A stretch of DNA of 64,000 nucleotides from Actinokineospora sp. NBRC 105648 (GTDB lineage: Bacteria > Actinomycetota > Actinomycetes > Mycobacteriales > Pseudonocardiaceae), in assembly GCF_030269645.1 (NCBI RefSeq), contig NZ_BSTR01000005.1, positions 120,601 through 184,600 of the forward strand, read 5' to 3'. Every line of letters begins with the position of its first letter. Position 1 is the first letter of the stretch. The position numbers and the translations under genes were made by a program. The notes below the pieces were generated by a model. That model saw only the letters and a program-made list of their open reading frames with translations, did no database searches and was not told where the DNA came from. This document shows, piece by piece, positions 25,657 through 34,770 of this stretch.

Positions 25657-26550
25657 TCAGGCTGCGGACAGTGCGGCGAGGTCGTCGCGCCGGACGGCCG
25701 GGACGACCACGGTGAACCGAGCTGGATTGGTGCGTCGGGTGGCGACCGTGGTTGCCGCGGTGGGCAGGGCGGGCTGGAAAACCAGCAGGTCTTGGTGTGC
25801 GTGCAGGGCCATGGGGTGTCCGGTGGTCCGACGGTGTCGTTCGGCGGCTCGGCGGTGGGCGAGAGAGGCGTGGGTGAGGACGCGGTGGCCGCGGAGTTCG
25901 GCGAGTAGTGCGACGCAGCGGTCGACGGCGACGAGTCCGTTGGCTCGGGCGGCGGTTGTCGCCAGGTCGGCCAGATCGACCAGGTGGCCGTGTCGTCGAA
26001 CCCGCGGCAGGGCCAGGACGAGGTGCCCATCGGTTCGCAGGAGCTCACGGGCGCGGGCGAGGACTGCGGTGAGGTCGGCGGCCGGACCGGGGTCAACCAG
26101 GCGTGGGCGGGCGGCGGTGAGGACGAGGTCGACTCGGCCCGCGAGTCCGACGAGGTGGTTGACGTCGCCGCCAGCCGTGCTGGCGAGGACCATGCCGTCG
26201 GTGAACGCTCCGGTGCGCTTTGCGGCGGTGAGGTTGGCCCGCGCGGTTTCCCAGCTTCGGCGGTCGGCGGCGATGCCGACCGCGTGGCGGCCTGCGCGGA
26301 GAGCCTCGACGAGCGTGGTGCCGGTTCCGCAGTCGGGGTCAGCCACCAGCGCGCCCGGGCGGGTGTAGCGGGCGATCGCGTGGGCGGCCACGGCCGGGTT
26401 GATGCGGTGGAGCTCAGCGGCGGTCTCGGCGACGTAGGGACCGGCGGCCAGTTGGGTCTGGGGATCGGTCTGGCCGGTCACCCACACCGAGAGCGGGAGC
26501 CGGTCCTCAGTCCCCGACGACAGCGGACCTGCGGTGGTCGGGTCAGGCAT
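25657..26550 (-). CDS. Degenerate methyltransferase-fold protein
   Basis: The 297-residue protein keeps a class-I SAM-binding motif (ALVADPDCGTGTTLVEALRA, then GRHAVGIAADRRS, ~residues 65-95), as in Trm11/DNA-methylase folds. Where the catalytic (D/N/S)PP(Y/F) motif should follow it has LVLTAARPRLVDPGPAADL instead. It may therefore bind SAM without methylating DNA, or use another chemistry. It begins 8 bases inside the upstream gene and ends 17 bases before methyltransferase 3, within the same operon. A regulatory or targeting subunit for its neighbours is one possibility; this is speculative. Confidence 0.6.
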   Translation of the reverse strand: MPDPTTAGPLSSGTEDRLPLSVWVTGQTDPQTQLAAGPYVAETAAELHRINPAVAAHAIARYTRPGALVADPDCGTGTTLVEALRAGRHAVGIAADRRSWETARANLTAAKRTGAFTDGMVLASTAGGDVNHLVGLAGRVDLVLTAARPRLVDPGPAADLTAVLARARELLRTDGHLVLALPRVRRHGHLVDLADLATTAARANGLVAVDRCVALLAELRGHRVLTHASLAHRRAAERHRRTTGHPMALHAHQDLLVFQPALPTAATTVATRRTNPARFTVVVPAVRRDDLAALSAA

Positions 26551-27454
26551 CGCGGTCCTCCCCGCCGGTGGTCTCGTGGTCGGCAGCGGGTCCTGCCGGG
26601 CGGGCGAACAGCAGCAGGTCGTGGTGGACCCGCCGCGATCGCGCGAGAGCTGGTGTCGAGGTCTCGTGGTGCGGGGTGAGCAGCTTTTCGAGCAGGATCA
26701 CGTGGTCGAGCCAGGCCCATCCGCACTCACTGAGTGTGCGCACCAGACGGGTTGTCGGGTCGATCAGGCGGTGTCCGGAGTTCTCACTGTGGGTGATGAC
26801 GGCGGCGATCCCTCGTGGGGCCAGCAGGCCGGTCCAGTCGACGTGGCGCGTCCAGTCGGTGTGGTCCGGGGGTGCGGCGGTGATGACCACGTCGAAGGTG
26901 TCCGAGCACGACACCGACGACGAGGACGTGGCCGAGGAGTCCGACCCGGGCCTGGTGCGGTCGGGCAGGTGCGTGGGGTCGGTCTCGTGTCGGGGTCGGG
27001 ACACCGACTGCGGACTTCGCGGACCGTGGTCGTCGTGGAAGTCGGTGATGGCGTCCGGGGTGTAGGCGGTCCGGGTTCGGACGCTGCGGCCGAGTCTGCT
27101 GACGGCCCAGGCGGCTTCGTGCAGTCCGTCGTACCGGCCGCGTCCTCTGCCGACTCGAGTCCGTCGGGCCGGTTCGTTGGCGGTCGATGGCGGGGCCAGC
27201 AACAGGACGCGGTCGCCGGGTCCGCTGTAGCCGGTGACGATCTTGACGATCGCCTTGAGCAGCCATCCTGACAGCAGGGTGGTGCCGTCGCAGGGATCGT
27301 CGCCACCGCACTGCCAGACCGTGGCCGGTCGGGTGGCTCGTCGCGCGTCATGGCGGCCGACGGAGCCTCGCATCCGGACGGTGCGAGCACCGGGTCGCGT
27401 CGCACTGCGACCTACGGACTCGGACGGGTCGTTCTCCGGCGGACATGGTGTCAT
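26543..27454 (-). CDS. Unrecognised protein heading the methyltransferase operon
   Basis: This is a 303-residue protein with an Arg/Thr-rich N-terminus, a central LLSGWLLKAIVKIVTGYSGP and RVLLLAPPST, and a distal FDVVITAAPPDHTDWTRHVD that looks like a Rossmann beta-strand with an APPD in the place of a methyltransferase motif IV, followed by LLAPRGIAAVITHSENSGHR. It may be a further diverged methyltransferase-fold protein. AAGGAGA lies 9 bases before ATG 27454. Its stop overlaps the next start by 8 bases. It would be the first gene of the minus-strand operon that ends with the integrase. Confidence 0.5.
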   Translation of the reverse strand: MTPCPPENDPSESVGRSATRPGARTVRMRGSVGRHDARRATRPATVWQCGGDDPCDGTTLLSGWLLKAIVKIVTGYSGPGDRVLLLAPPSTANEPARRTRVGRGRGRYDGLHEAAWAVSRLGRSVRTRTAYTPDAITDFHDDHGPRSPQSVSRPRHETDPTHLPDRTRPGSDSSATSSSSVSCSDTFDVVITAAPPDHTDWTRHVDWTGLLAPRGIAAVITHSENSGHRLIDPTTRLVRTLSECGWAWLDHVILLEKLLTPHHETSTPALARSRRVHHDLLLFARPAGPAADHETTGGEDRDA

Positions 27455-27987
27455 TGGCCTGCTCTCCTTGTGAGATGGAGCGGCGGATGTCGCGCACTCA
27501 GACACCTCATAAGGCCGGATTCGGGGCCGTTTTTCCGCACCGCTGTCCGGACTTTCTTCCTCGCCGGGCTTCATTTCACAGCGAGCGATGCCAGACAGAC
27601 AGGGTTCCACCATGGGTGGCCAATGCGGAATGACACCTCAAGGAACGACTTACCGAGAACGACGACACCGTTGCCGCACGAAGGATCGAGATTTATGAAC
27701 ATAATCTGTCAATCTTGACCCAGTCAGCCCGTGGCACCTGATGTCCGGCGATTACGATCCTACTAAGCTCAACATAAATTGCCTGCTCAAGAGCTACTAA
27801 GAGCGATCTTGCAACCCGCTCCCCGAACCGGCGGGGCGTCGAGGTCTGGATCGGTTCCGATCTCGGACTTTAGTAGCGTTGAAGCGCGACAAGATGATCG
27901 TCCTTGTTCTTGTCTTGGTCTTTTCTTGTTGAGCAACTGGCTTGCTTGCGGCGTCGATCTGCACCTTCTCGTCGCGAGGACTTCGCC
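27455..27987. promoter_or_regulatory. Divergent control region between the two halves of the element
   Basis: This 533-base gap separates the minus-strand methyltransferase/integrase operon from the plus-strand transfer operon and is more AT-rich than its flanks between 27490 and 27800. It contains pyrimidine-rich repeats on the plus strand around 27900-27930 (several CTTGT/CTTG units). No gene is supportable. It should hold both promoters and is one candidate place for the transfer origin, although I see no recognisable oriT. Confidence 0.45.
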
Positions 27988-29004
27988 ATGACGTTCAACC
28001 GTGTCGACGGCCCTGATCGGGACCGTGAAAGACATGAATGGCTTCCCTTGGATACAGCCAGGGACACGTTCACCTGGCTGGTGACTGGGCCGAGCCCGTT
28101 GTCGGTCAATGGCCGCCGCTTCCGTGGTCTGCCGAACCGCCGTATCCCGTTGGACGAACTGCGGGACCGACTGCTGCGCAGGCAATGCACCCGCCAGACC
28201 CGCGACGCGGTCTGGGCGCATCTGGTGTCCCGGTCGCGCACCGAGGGAGCGACCTGGACGGTCGCGTGCGTCGGGATGGCGCTGCCCGCCCTGGCCAGCA
28301 CCGCCCGGTGGTTGGCCGCCCGCTACCGCGGCGACCGCGCTGACGTACACGCCGCGGTCCTGTCCGGGTTCGTCGAAGCGCTCACGACTGTCGATCTCGC
28401 CGCGCCGGGAGTGATGGCGCGGTTGCGATGGACTGCACGCCGGGTCGGGCAGGCAGCGTTGGAGGAGTCGCTCGACGCGCCGAGACCGACCGCGGACGGG
28501 TTCGGTTCGACACGGCCGAGGACGCCGTGGGGCCACCCGGACCTGGTGCTCGCCCAGGCGGTCGCCCGGGGAGTGCTGACCCGGACCGAGGCCGACCTCA
28601 TCGGTGCCACGCGTCTGGAAGGGGTGTCGGTCGCCGAGTGGGCGCAGGCACACGAGGCGAAGCTCAAGAGCACCTACAGCGCGCGGGAGCGGGCCGAGGA
28701 CCGACTCGTCGAGCACTTGCGCCAACAGGCCCTCGACACCGACCCCACGGACACCCTCCTGCCCGTCGTGCTCGCGTCAATCACCCTCACCGAGGCCGCG
28801 CCGACGACCGACCCACCGGCAGGAACGTCACTGGCGGTGAGCGGACGTCGGCGCAACGGCGGCACCGGATCGCCCAAGAAACCGTCACGCTCGGTGCAGA
28901 AAGAGGACTCCGAATCCGGCCTTTTGCCTTGCGCGGAAACCCCGCCCACCTTCCCGCACACCCGCTCGTCCAGGCCGACTCCGGAGGTGCCGCCATGGGC
29001 CTGA
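27988..29004 (+). CDS. Sigma-factor-like regulator at the head of the transfer operon
   Basis: The 338-residue protein lacks enzymatic motifs. Residues ~85-165 (ARWLAARYRGDRADVHAAVL, FVEALTTVDLAAPGVMARLR) resemble sigma-70 region 2 helices. Residues ~190-250 (HPDLVLAQAVARGVLTRTEA, DLIGATRLEGVSVAEWAQAH) resemble region 4 with a helix-turn-helix. The C-terminal 80 residues are low-complexity. I recognise this type from actinomycete conjugative elements, where it precedes the mating-channel genes. ATG 27988 follows CGAGGA about 8 bases upstream. Control of the transfer operon is inferred from position. Its end overlaps the pilin-like gene by 10 bases. Confidence 0.55.
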   Translation: MTFNRVDGPDRDRERHEWLPLDTARDTFTWLVTGPSPLSVNGRRFRGLPNRRIPLDELRDRLLRRQCTRQTRDAVWAHLVSRSRTEGATWTVACVGMALPALASTARWLAARYRGDRADVHAAVLSGFVEALTTVDLAAPGVMARLRWTARRVGQAALEESLDAPRPTADGFGSTRPRTPWGHPDLVLAQAVARGVLTRTEADLIGATRLEGVSVAEWAQAHEAKLKSTYSARERAEDRLVEHLRQQALDTDPTDTLLPVVLASITLTEAAPTTDPPAGTSLAVSGRRRNGGTGSPKKPSRSVQKEDSESGLLPCAETPPTFPHTRSSRPTPEVPPWA

Positions 29005-29417
29005 CCACCCATCACGACCGCGTCCCCACCCCGACCACACCGACCACCACGGAGTTCGCCGCCGCGCGCGCCCGAGGCCGCCTCGCCGCTCGTCTCGTGG
29101 TGACCACCGCGCTCGCGCTGCTGACGCTGGCGACCGCGGCGTCGGGCGCGCACGCCGAGACCACCCACGTGTTGGCCGTCGTGCAGTCGATCGATGAAGT
29201 CCTGACCAACATCCGCAACTGGATCATGGGGATTCTCGCGGGCATCGCCACCGTGTTCCTGTCCATCGGCGGGGTCCGGTACGTGATGGGCAGCGGCGAC
29301 CCCGGGGAGATCGAGCGAGCCAAGACCTCGTTCAAGGCGGCGGCGATCGGCTACGGCCTCGCGGCCCTGGCACCGCTGATCGTCACGGTGCTCAAGGGCA
29401 TCGTCGGGGGGCCGTAG
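28995..29417 (+). CDS. VirB2/TrbC-like pilin-type membrane protein
   Basis: The 140-residue protein has a long N-region, a signal-like hydrophobic segment (LVVTTALALLTLATAASGAH-AE), then two membrane helices: IRNWIMGILAGIATVFLSIG and AAAIGYGLAALAPLIVTVLK. The intervening loop GGVRYVMGSGDPGEIERAKT is characteristic of VirB2-like or TrbC proteins in Gram-positive type IV secretion loci. GGAGGTGCCGCC precedes ATG 28995. It would line the mating channel or act as its small inner-membrane component. The stop shares one base with the next start. Confidence 0.75.
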   Translation: MGLTTHHDRVPTPTTPTTTEFAAARARGRLAARLVVTTALALLTLATAASGAHAETTHVLAVVQSIDEVLTNIRNWIMGILAGIATVFLSIGGVRYVMGSGDPGEIERAKTSFKAAAIGYGLAALAPLIVTVLKGIVGGP

Positions 29418-31663
29418 TGCACCACGACCAGCGAGTGCGGCCCGATCGAGCCGAACTGGACAGTCAGCCGACCGCCGCTTCGGTCGTCGATGGCGGGTCC
29501 CCGAAAACGGGCGCCACCAGCCCTTCTTGCGTCCGCCGTTGGTGGCGGAGACCGTGGATGCTGGTGATCGGCCTGGTCCTCCTGCTGGGCGGCGCGATCG
29601 TGGTGAACGGCGCCGAGTCTCCACACGGGACCGGTGCGGTGGGTCTGGTCGCGGCGACCGAGCCCGGTTTGCCGCTGCCGACTGTGCAGCCCTGCGAGCC
29701 GGACTCCCCGCTGCCGGTGTGCACTCTGCCGACGCCGACGACCCTGCCGCCGGTGTCCGGCCTGCCGCTGCCGACCTCGGTGCTGCCCTGTGCGACGGAC
29801 CTGCCTCTCCCGCAGAGCGGGTGCATCCCGGCCCCGACCACACCCACCACGTCGACGACGCCGTGCACAGGGTTCGGCTGCATCCCGCAGCCAGGCGCCA
29901 CCACCACGCCAGGCATCCCTGGCACTCCCGGACAACCGGGCGGCGGTGGCAACGGCGACGCCGACTGCGGCATCAGCGACATCGGCGGCTGCATCACCAA
30001 CGCGATCAACGGCTTCTTCCGCGGGATCGTCGAGTCCGCGCTCAACCCGCTGCTGGACTTGCTGTCCAAGACGCTGCTCACGACCCCGTCGCCCAATGAC
30101 CTCCCGCGGATCGGGGAGCTGTGGAACCAGTCCTGGGGCATCGTGCTGGTCTGCTACTCGGTGCTGATCCTCATCGCCGGGATCGTCCTCATGGGCTACG
30201 AGACCGTGCAGACCCGGCACGGGGTCAAGGAGATCGCTCCGCGCATCGTCGTCGGATTCCTCGCCGGGGCGCTGTCGCTGTGGGTGGCGACGCGGGCGAT
30301 CGAGCTGGCCAACGCCTTGGCGCAGGCGATCATGGGCGGCGGCGTCGAAGCCGTGTCCGCGGGCGAGACGCTGCGCAACCTGATCATGGGTTCGCTCAAC
30401 GGTGGCATCTGGATCATCTTCATCGGCATCTTCATCGCGGGCACGCTGGTCGCCCTGCTGCTGACCTACGTCGTCCGCGTGGCCGTCACGGTCGTCCTAG
30501 TCGCCGGTGCGCCCCTAGCGTTGATGTTCCACGTGTTGCCCTCCACCGAGGGCATCGCCCGGTGGTGGTGGCGGACGTTCGGCGCTTGTCTGACCATCCA
30601 GCTGTGCCAGTCGCTGACGCTAGTCACCGCGATGCGCGTGTTCCTCGCTCCGGGTGGCTTCACGTTGTTCGGGCCGACCGCGTCCGGCCTGGTGAACCTG
30701 CTTGTCGCGCTGGCGTTAATGGTCATCCTGTTCCGGATTCCCTCCTGGCTGATGAAGGCCGCCCGCGGTGGCGGTGGGAGTCGGTCGCTGATCGGTTCGG
30801 CCATCCGGGGGTTCATCGCCTTCAAGACGTTGGGGTGGCTGCGCGGTGGGGCGGGGCGGGCAGCCGCCGCGGGCTCGGTCAAGCCGCGGCGTCCGGCACC
30901 GACCTCTGGTGGCTCCTCGACGGCGGGTCAGCAGAACTCGTGGTGGAACTGGCGCACCCGGCGGGCGCAGAAGTGGATCGCACCGCAGCCGGGGATGCTG
31001 CCGATGCGGCTGCGCCGCCCTACCGGCGACTCGACCGTAGGCCAGCATCGGCACACGCTGGCAGATGAGCTCAACGACCCGGCCCGAGTGATGCCCTGGC
31101 AGCAGCCCACTGACGCGGACCACCCGGACCTGTTCAGCCCTGCCGGGCAAGTGCGTCGCCACGCCCGACCGGTCCCGGTGGCTCGGCCCCTGATCAGGCC
31201 CGAGCCGGGAATGTTGCCGCTGGTGCTGCGCCGCACCGACCCGATCCGCGCCCGCCACACGGTGGCCGACGAGATCGAGAACCCGAACCGCGTGCCGCCC
31301 GGCCGCCGACGCCCGCGGTCCACCGCACCCGCCTTGATCACCCGCGGCGGGCAGGTCAACCCGGCAGCCCGGCCCAGACCTGTCACGCGCCCGCTGATCA
31401 CGCCCGAGCCGGGAATGTTGCCGCTCACCGTGCGCCGCACCGACCCGGTCCAGGCACGCCACACCCTCGCCGACGAGCTCGACGATCCGAACCGCGTGCC
31501 ACCCAGTCGATGGCCCAGTCCGCAGCGGGCTCCCGGACTGATCACCCCACAGGGACGCGTCAACCGGTTGGCCGTGCCGACGAAACCCGCTGCGCCCACG
31601 CCCGCGGTGCGCCGACCGCCCACCACCGACCCGACTCCGCCGAGCCCGAAGGAGCCGTCCTGA
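29417..31663 (+). CDS. VirB6/TrbL-like channel protein with repeated C-terminal tail
   Basis: The 748-residue protein has one N-terminal membrane segment (WMLVIGLVLLLGGAIVV), a Pro/Thr/Cys-rich extracellular linker, then about 5-6 membrane helices between residues ~225 and 450 typical of VirB6/TrbL/CD1107-like polytopic components. The cytoplasmic tail (residues ~515-735) contains three imperfect ~70-residue repeats built on PEPGMLPL-x-LRRTDP, ARHT-x-ADE and DPNRVPP, then LIT-x-x-GQVN. The repeats may be docking sites for the ATPases. Start GTG 29417 shares its first base with the preceding TAG. Translation into the PrgI-like gene is TGATG-coupled. Confidence 0.75.
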   Translation: MHHDQRVRPDRAELDSQPTAASVVDGGSPKTGATSPSCVRRWWRRPWMLVIGLVLLLGGAIVVNGAESPHGTGAVGLVAATEPGLPLPTVQPCEPDSPLPVCTLPTPTTLPPVSGLPLPTSVLPCATDLPLPQSGCIPAPTTPTTSTTPCTGFGCIPQPGATTTPGIPGTPGQPGGGGNGDADCGISDIGGCITNAINGFFRGIVESALNPLLDLLSKTLLTTPSPNDLPRIGELWNQSWGIVLVCYSVLILIAGIVLMGYETVQTRHGVKEIAPRIVVGFLAGALSLWVATRAIELANALAQAIMGGGVEAVSAGETLRNLIMGSLNGGIWIIFIGIFIAGTLVALLLTYVVRVAVTVVLVAGAPLALMFHVLPSTEGIARWWWRTFGACLTIQLCQSLTLVTAMRVFLAPGGFTLFGPTASGLVNLLVALALMVILFRIPSWLMKAARGGGGSRSLIGSAIRGFIAFKTLGWLRGGAGRAAAAGSVKPRRPAPTSGGSSTAGQQNSWWNWRTRRAQKWIAPQPGMLPMRLRRPTGDSTVGQHRHTLADELNDPARVMPWQQPTDADHPDLFSPAGQVRRHARPVPVARPLIRPEPGMLPLVLRRTDPIRARHTVADEIENPNRVPPGRRRPRSTAPALITRGGQVNPAARPRPVTRPLITPEPGMLPLTVRRTDPVQARHTLADELDDPNRVPPSRWPSPQRAPGLITPQGRVNRLAVPTKPAAPTPAVRRPPTTDPTPPSPKEPS

Positions 31664-32826
31664 TGACCACACCCGTTCGCATTCCCGCCGACGTCGAGAT
31701 GGCCGACACCCTGCTCGGCCCGTTGACCGCGCGTCAGCTGGCAATCCTCGCCGTGACCGGTCTCGTGCTGTATGCGGGGTGGACGGTGACCCGCGGGTGG
31801 CTGCCGCTGCCGGTGTACCTGGCAGTCGCGATCCCGGTCGGCGCCACCGCGGCGATCCTCGCCCTCGGCCGCCGCGACGGTCTCAGCCTGGACCGACTGG
31901 TCCTCGCGGCGATCCGGCAACGCTTGGCACCGCGGCACCGGGTGTCCGCCCCCGAGGGAGTGCTGCCGCCACCGCAGTGGCTGAGCGCCCACGCCCTCAC
32001 CGCGGCCGGTAGTCACGCGACAGCCGAGCCGGTGCCGACTCCCGCCGCGCTGCACCTGCCGGCAACCGGTGTCGGTGACACCGGCGTAGTCGACCTCGGG
32101 CCGGACGGGATGGCCGTGATCGCGGTCGCGTCGACGGTCAACTTCGCCCTCCGCACACCAGCGGAGCAAGAGAGCCTGGTCGCCGGGTTCGCCCGGTACC
32201 TGCATTCCCTCAGCGGTCCGGTGCAGGTGCTCGTCCGCACCGAGCGTCTCGACCTGTCGCAGCAGATCGCCGAACTCCGCGACCGCGCCAGCGCGCTGCC
32301 GCACGCGGCGCTGGAGGCGGCTGCCGTTGAACACGCCGACTACCTCGCTCAGCTCTCGGCCGACAACGACCTGCTCCGCCGCCAGGTCCTGTTGGTCCTG
32401 CGGGAGCCTATGCCTGCCGCAGCGGTCGACGGGCTGAGCGGCCCGACCCCGAGCGCGATGCTCAGCGCGCTGACTCGCCGTCGCAGTGCACGCGACGACC
32501 CGAGCGACAGCGCGGAGCGCCGGGCGGCCGAGACGCGGCTGGCGCGGCGACTCTCCGAGGCGGTCGAGCTGCTGGGCCCGGCCGGGATCACCGTCACCGC
32601 CCTCGACGCGGGGCAGGTCACCGCGGTCCTCGCCGCGGCGTGCAACCCGGATTCACTGCCGACACCTACGGCGGGCATGGCCGGAGCAGACGAGATCGTC
32701 ACCACCTCGAGTGAGTCGTACTTCGACCCGTACCACCCCGGCCACTTCTCCACCGGCGAACCCGACCCGATCGAGGACCAGTGGGAGAACAGCGCCGACG
32801 ACGATCAGCGGAGGCGAACCCGATGA
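31663..32826 (+). CDS. PrgI-family / VirB3-like conjugation protein
   Basis: A 387-residue protein whose N-terminus matches the PrgI family: VRIPADVEMADTLLGPLTAR, then two short membrane helices (LAILAVTGLVLYAGW and LPVYLAVAIPVGATAAILAL), then a soluble domain with DLSQQIAELRDRASALPHAA and LSEAVELLGPAGITVTALDA. In Gram-positive type IV systems PrgI/VirB3-like proteins tether the VirB4 ATPase to the membrane. GGAG lies 9 bases before ATG 31663. The stop overlaps the VirB4 start (ATGA). Confidence 0.8.
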   Translation: MTTPVRIPADVEMADTLLGPLTARQLAILAVTGLVLYAGWTVTRGWLPLPVYLAVAIPVGATAAILALGRRDGLSLDRLVLAAIRQRLAPRHRVSAPEGVLPPPQWLSAHALTAAGSHATAEPVPTPAALHLPATGVGDTGVVDLGPDGMAVIAVASTVNFALRTPAEQESLVAGFARYLHSLSGPVQVLVRTERLDLSQQIAELRDRASALPHAALEAAAVEHADYLAQLSADNDLLRRQVLLVLREPMPAAAVDGLSGPTPSAMLSALTRRRSARDDPSDSAERRAAETRLARRLSEAVELLGPAGITVTALDAGQVTAVLAAACNPDSLPTPTAGMAGADEIVTTSSESYFDPYHPGHFSTGEPDPIEDQWENSADDDQRRRTR

Positions 32827-34730
32827 TCCGCAAGCACCGCCGCGCCCGTCGTCAGGCGCCGTCGGCATCGCGGTCGGCAGGGGCGTTCAACCCGGATGCC
32901 GTCACCGTCAGCGCCCGACACCTGCAGGTCGGCACCGACTGGGTGTCGTCGCTGGCGATCATCGGATTCCCCCGCGACGTCCACCCCGGCTGGTTGACCC
33001 CGCTGCTCACCTACCCGGGCCGACTCGATGTCGCCCTGCACGTCGAACCGATCGACCCCACGACCGCCGCCACGCGCCTGAAGAAGCAGTTGGCGAAACT
33101 GGAGAGCTCCCGCCAGCACACCGCCGAGCGGGGCCGCCTGCACAACCCACTGGTGGAAGCCGCGACCGAGGACGCCTACGACCTGTCGTCCAGAGTGGCC
33201 AGGGGCGAGGGGAAGCTGTTCAGGATCGGCCTCTACATCACCGTGCACGCCGGGTCGGAGCCGGAGCTAGCCGACGAGGTCACCGCCGTGCGGGCCCTGT
33301 GCGCGTCGCTGCTGATGGACGCCAAACACACCACCTACCGGTCGCTGCAGGGCTGGACCACGACCTTGCCGATGGGCCTGGACGCGATCGCGATGCGCCG
33401 GACGTTCGACACGGCCGCACTGGCGGCGGCGTTCCCGTTCACCAGCGCGGACCTGCCCGCCGCGGTCCCCACGTCGATCTCCGCCCCCAGCGGAGTCCTC
33501 TACGGACTCAACATGGGATCGCAGAGCCTCGTGCACTGGGACCGGTTTTCCCTCGACAACCACAACTCGGTGATACTCGGTCGAAGCGGCTCCGGGAAGT
33601 CGTATCTGGCGAAACTGGAACTGCTCCGATCGCTGTATCGGGGTATCGAGGTCAGCGTCGTGGACCCGGAGGACGAGTACCGCAGGCTGTGCGAATCCGT
33701 TGGCGGCACCTACATCCACGTGGGCGCACCGAACGTCCGGGTCAACCCGTTCGACCTGCCCATTCACTCCCGACCGGACGGACGACGCTCGGCGCCGAAG
33801 GACGCGCTCTTGCGCCGCTCGTTGTTCCTGCACACCGTGATCACGGTCCTGCTCGGTGCCGAGCTGGGCGCGGTCGAGCGCGCCGCGCTGGACCGCGGGA
33901 TCAGCGCGACGTACCAGCGGGTCGGCATCACGTCCGACCCGCGCACCTGGAACCGACCCGCACCCCTGCTGCGAGACCTGCGGGACGTCCTGGCCGCCAG
34001 CGGCGAAGAGGCCGCGCACGAGATCGCCGCGCGCCTGCACCCCTATGTCGACGGAGCGTGGCGGCAACTGTTCGACGGTCCGACCACCGCCACGTTCGAC
34101 GGACACCTGACCGTCTTCTCGCTGCGCGACCTGCCCGACGAAGCCAAGGCCATCGGCACGCTGCTCACCCTGGACACGATCTGGCGCCGGGTCAGCAACC
34201 CCTCGATCCGCAGACCGCGCATGGTCGTCGTCGACGAAGCCTGGCTGCTCATGCGCGAGCCCGCGGGCGCGCGATTCCTGTTCAGGATGGCGAAGGCATC
34301 GCGGAGGCACTGGGCCGGACTCACCGTCGCGACCCAGGACACCGCCGATGTCCTGAGCACCGACCTGGGCAAAGCCGTCATCGCGAACGCCGCGACACAG
34401 ATCCTGCTGCGCCAGGCATCGCAAGCGATCAACGAGATCGCGAACACGTTCAACCTCTCCGCAGGCGCCCGACAGTTCCTGCTGTCCGCGGATCGAGGTC
34501 AGGGCTTGCTGTCCTCCGGTACCCAGCAGATCGCGTTCCAGACCATCGCCTCTCCCGTCGAGAACTACCTGGTCACCACCGACCCGGCTGAACTGTCCCA
34601 GTACGCAGACAATGCCGACTCCCCAGTCGACGACTCGCTGGTCGATCTCGGTGCACCGGATGCCGAGTACTTCGGCGACGAGTTCGAGGAAGGCCCTGCA
34701 GGCCACGTTCACCTCGACACCGCGGCCTGA
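32823..34730 (+). CDS. VirB4-like conjugation ATPase
   Basis: The 635-residue AAA+ motor has Walker A GRSGSGKSYLAK at ~residues 253-264, the downstream VVDPEDEYRRLCE signature of VirB4/TraC, and Walker B in MVVVDEAWLLMREPAGARFL. The later block ATQDTADVLSTDLGKAVIAN with ILLRQASQAINEIANTFNLS is also diagnostic. It powers assembly or substrate movement through the type IV secretion channel at the membrane. It is fused to neither PrgI nor the pilin. Translation is coupled to the PrgI-like gene by ATGA. Confidence 0.93.
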   Translation: MIRKHRRARRQAPSASRSAGAFNPDAVTVSARHLQVGTDWVSSLAIIGFPRDVHPGWLTPLLTYPGRLDVALHVEPIDPTTAATRLKKQLAKLESSRQHTAERGRLHNPLVEAATEDAYDLSSRVARGEGKLFRIGLYITVHAGSEPELADEVTAVRALCASLLMDAKHTTYRSLQGWTTTLPMGLDAIAMRRTFDTAALAAAFPFTSADLPAAVPTSISAPSGVLYGLNMGSQSLVHWDRFSLDNHNSVILGRSGSGKSYLAKLELLRSLYRGIEVSVVDPEDEYRRLCESVGGTYIHVGAPNVRVNPFDLPIHSRPDGRRSAPKDALLRRSLFLHTVITVLLGAELGAVERAALDRGISATYQRVGITSDPRTWNRPAPLLRDLRDVLAASGEEAAHEIAARLHPYVDGAWRQLFDGPTTATFDGHLTVFSLRDLPDEAKAIGTLLTLDTIWRRVSNPSIRRPRMVVVDEAWLLMREPAGARFLFRMAKASRRHWAGLTVATQDTADVLSTDLGKAVIANAATQILLRQASQAINEIANTFNLSAGARQFLLSADRGQGLLSSGTQQIAFQTIASPVENYLVTTDPAELSQYADNADSPVDDSLVDLGAPDAEYFGDEFEEGPAGHVHLDTAA

Positions 34731-34770
34731 TCCCACCTCACCCGAACCTCCTTTCGCCCGAGGAGCCACC

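Noticed and set aside
27904-27987. Upstream extension of the sigma-like regulator
   Set aside because: The extension reads hydrophobic/Arg-rich with no ribosome site; ATG 27988 has a better upstream sequence.
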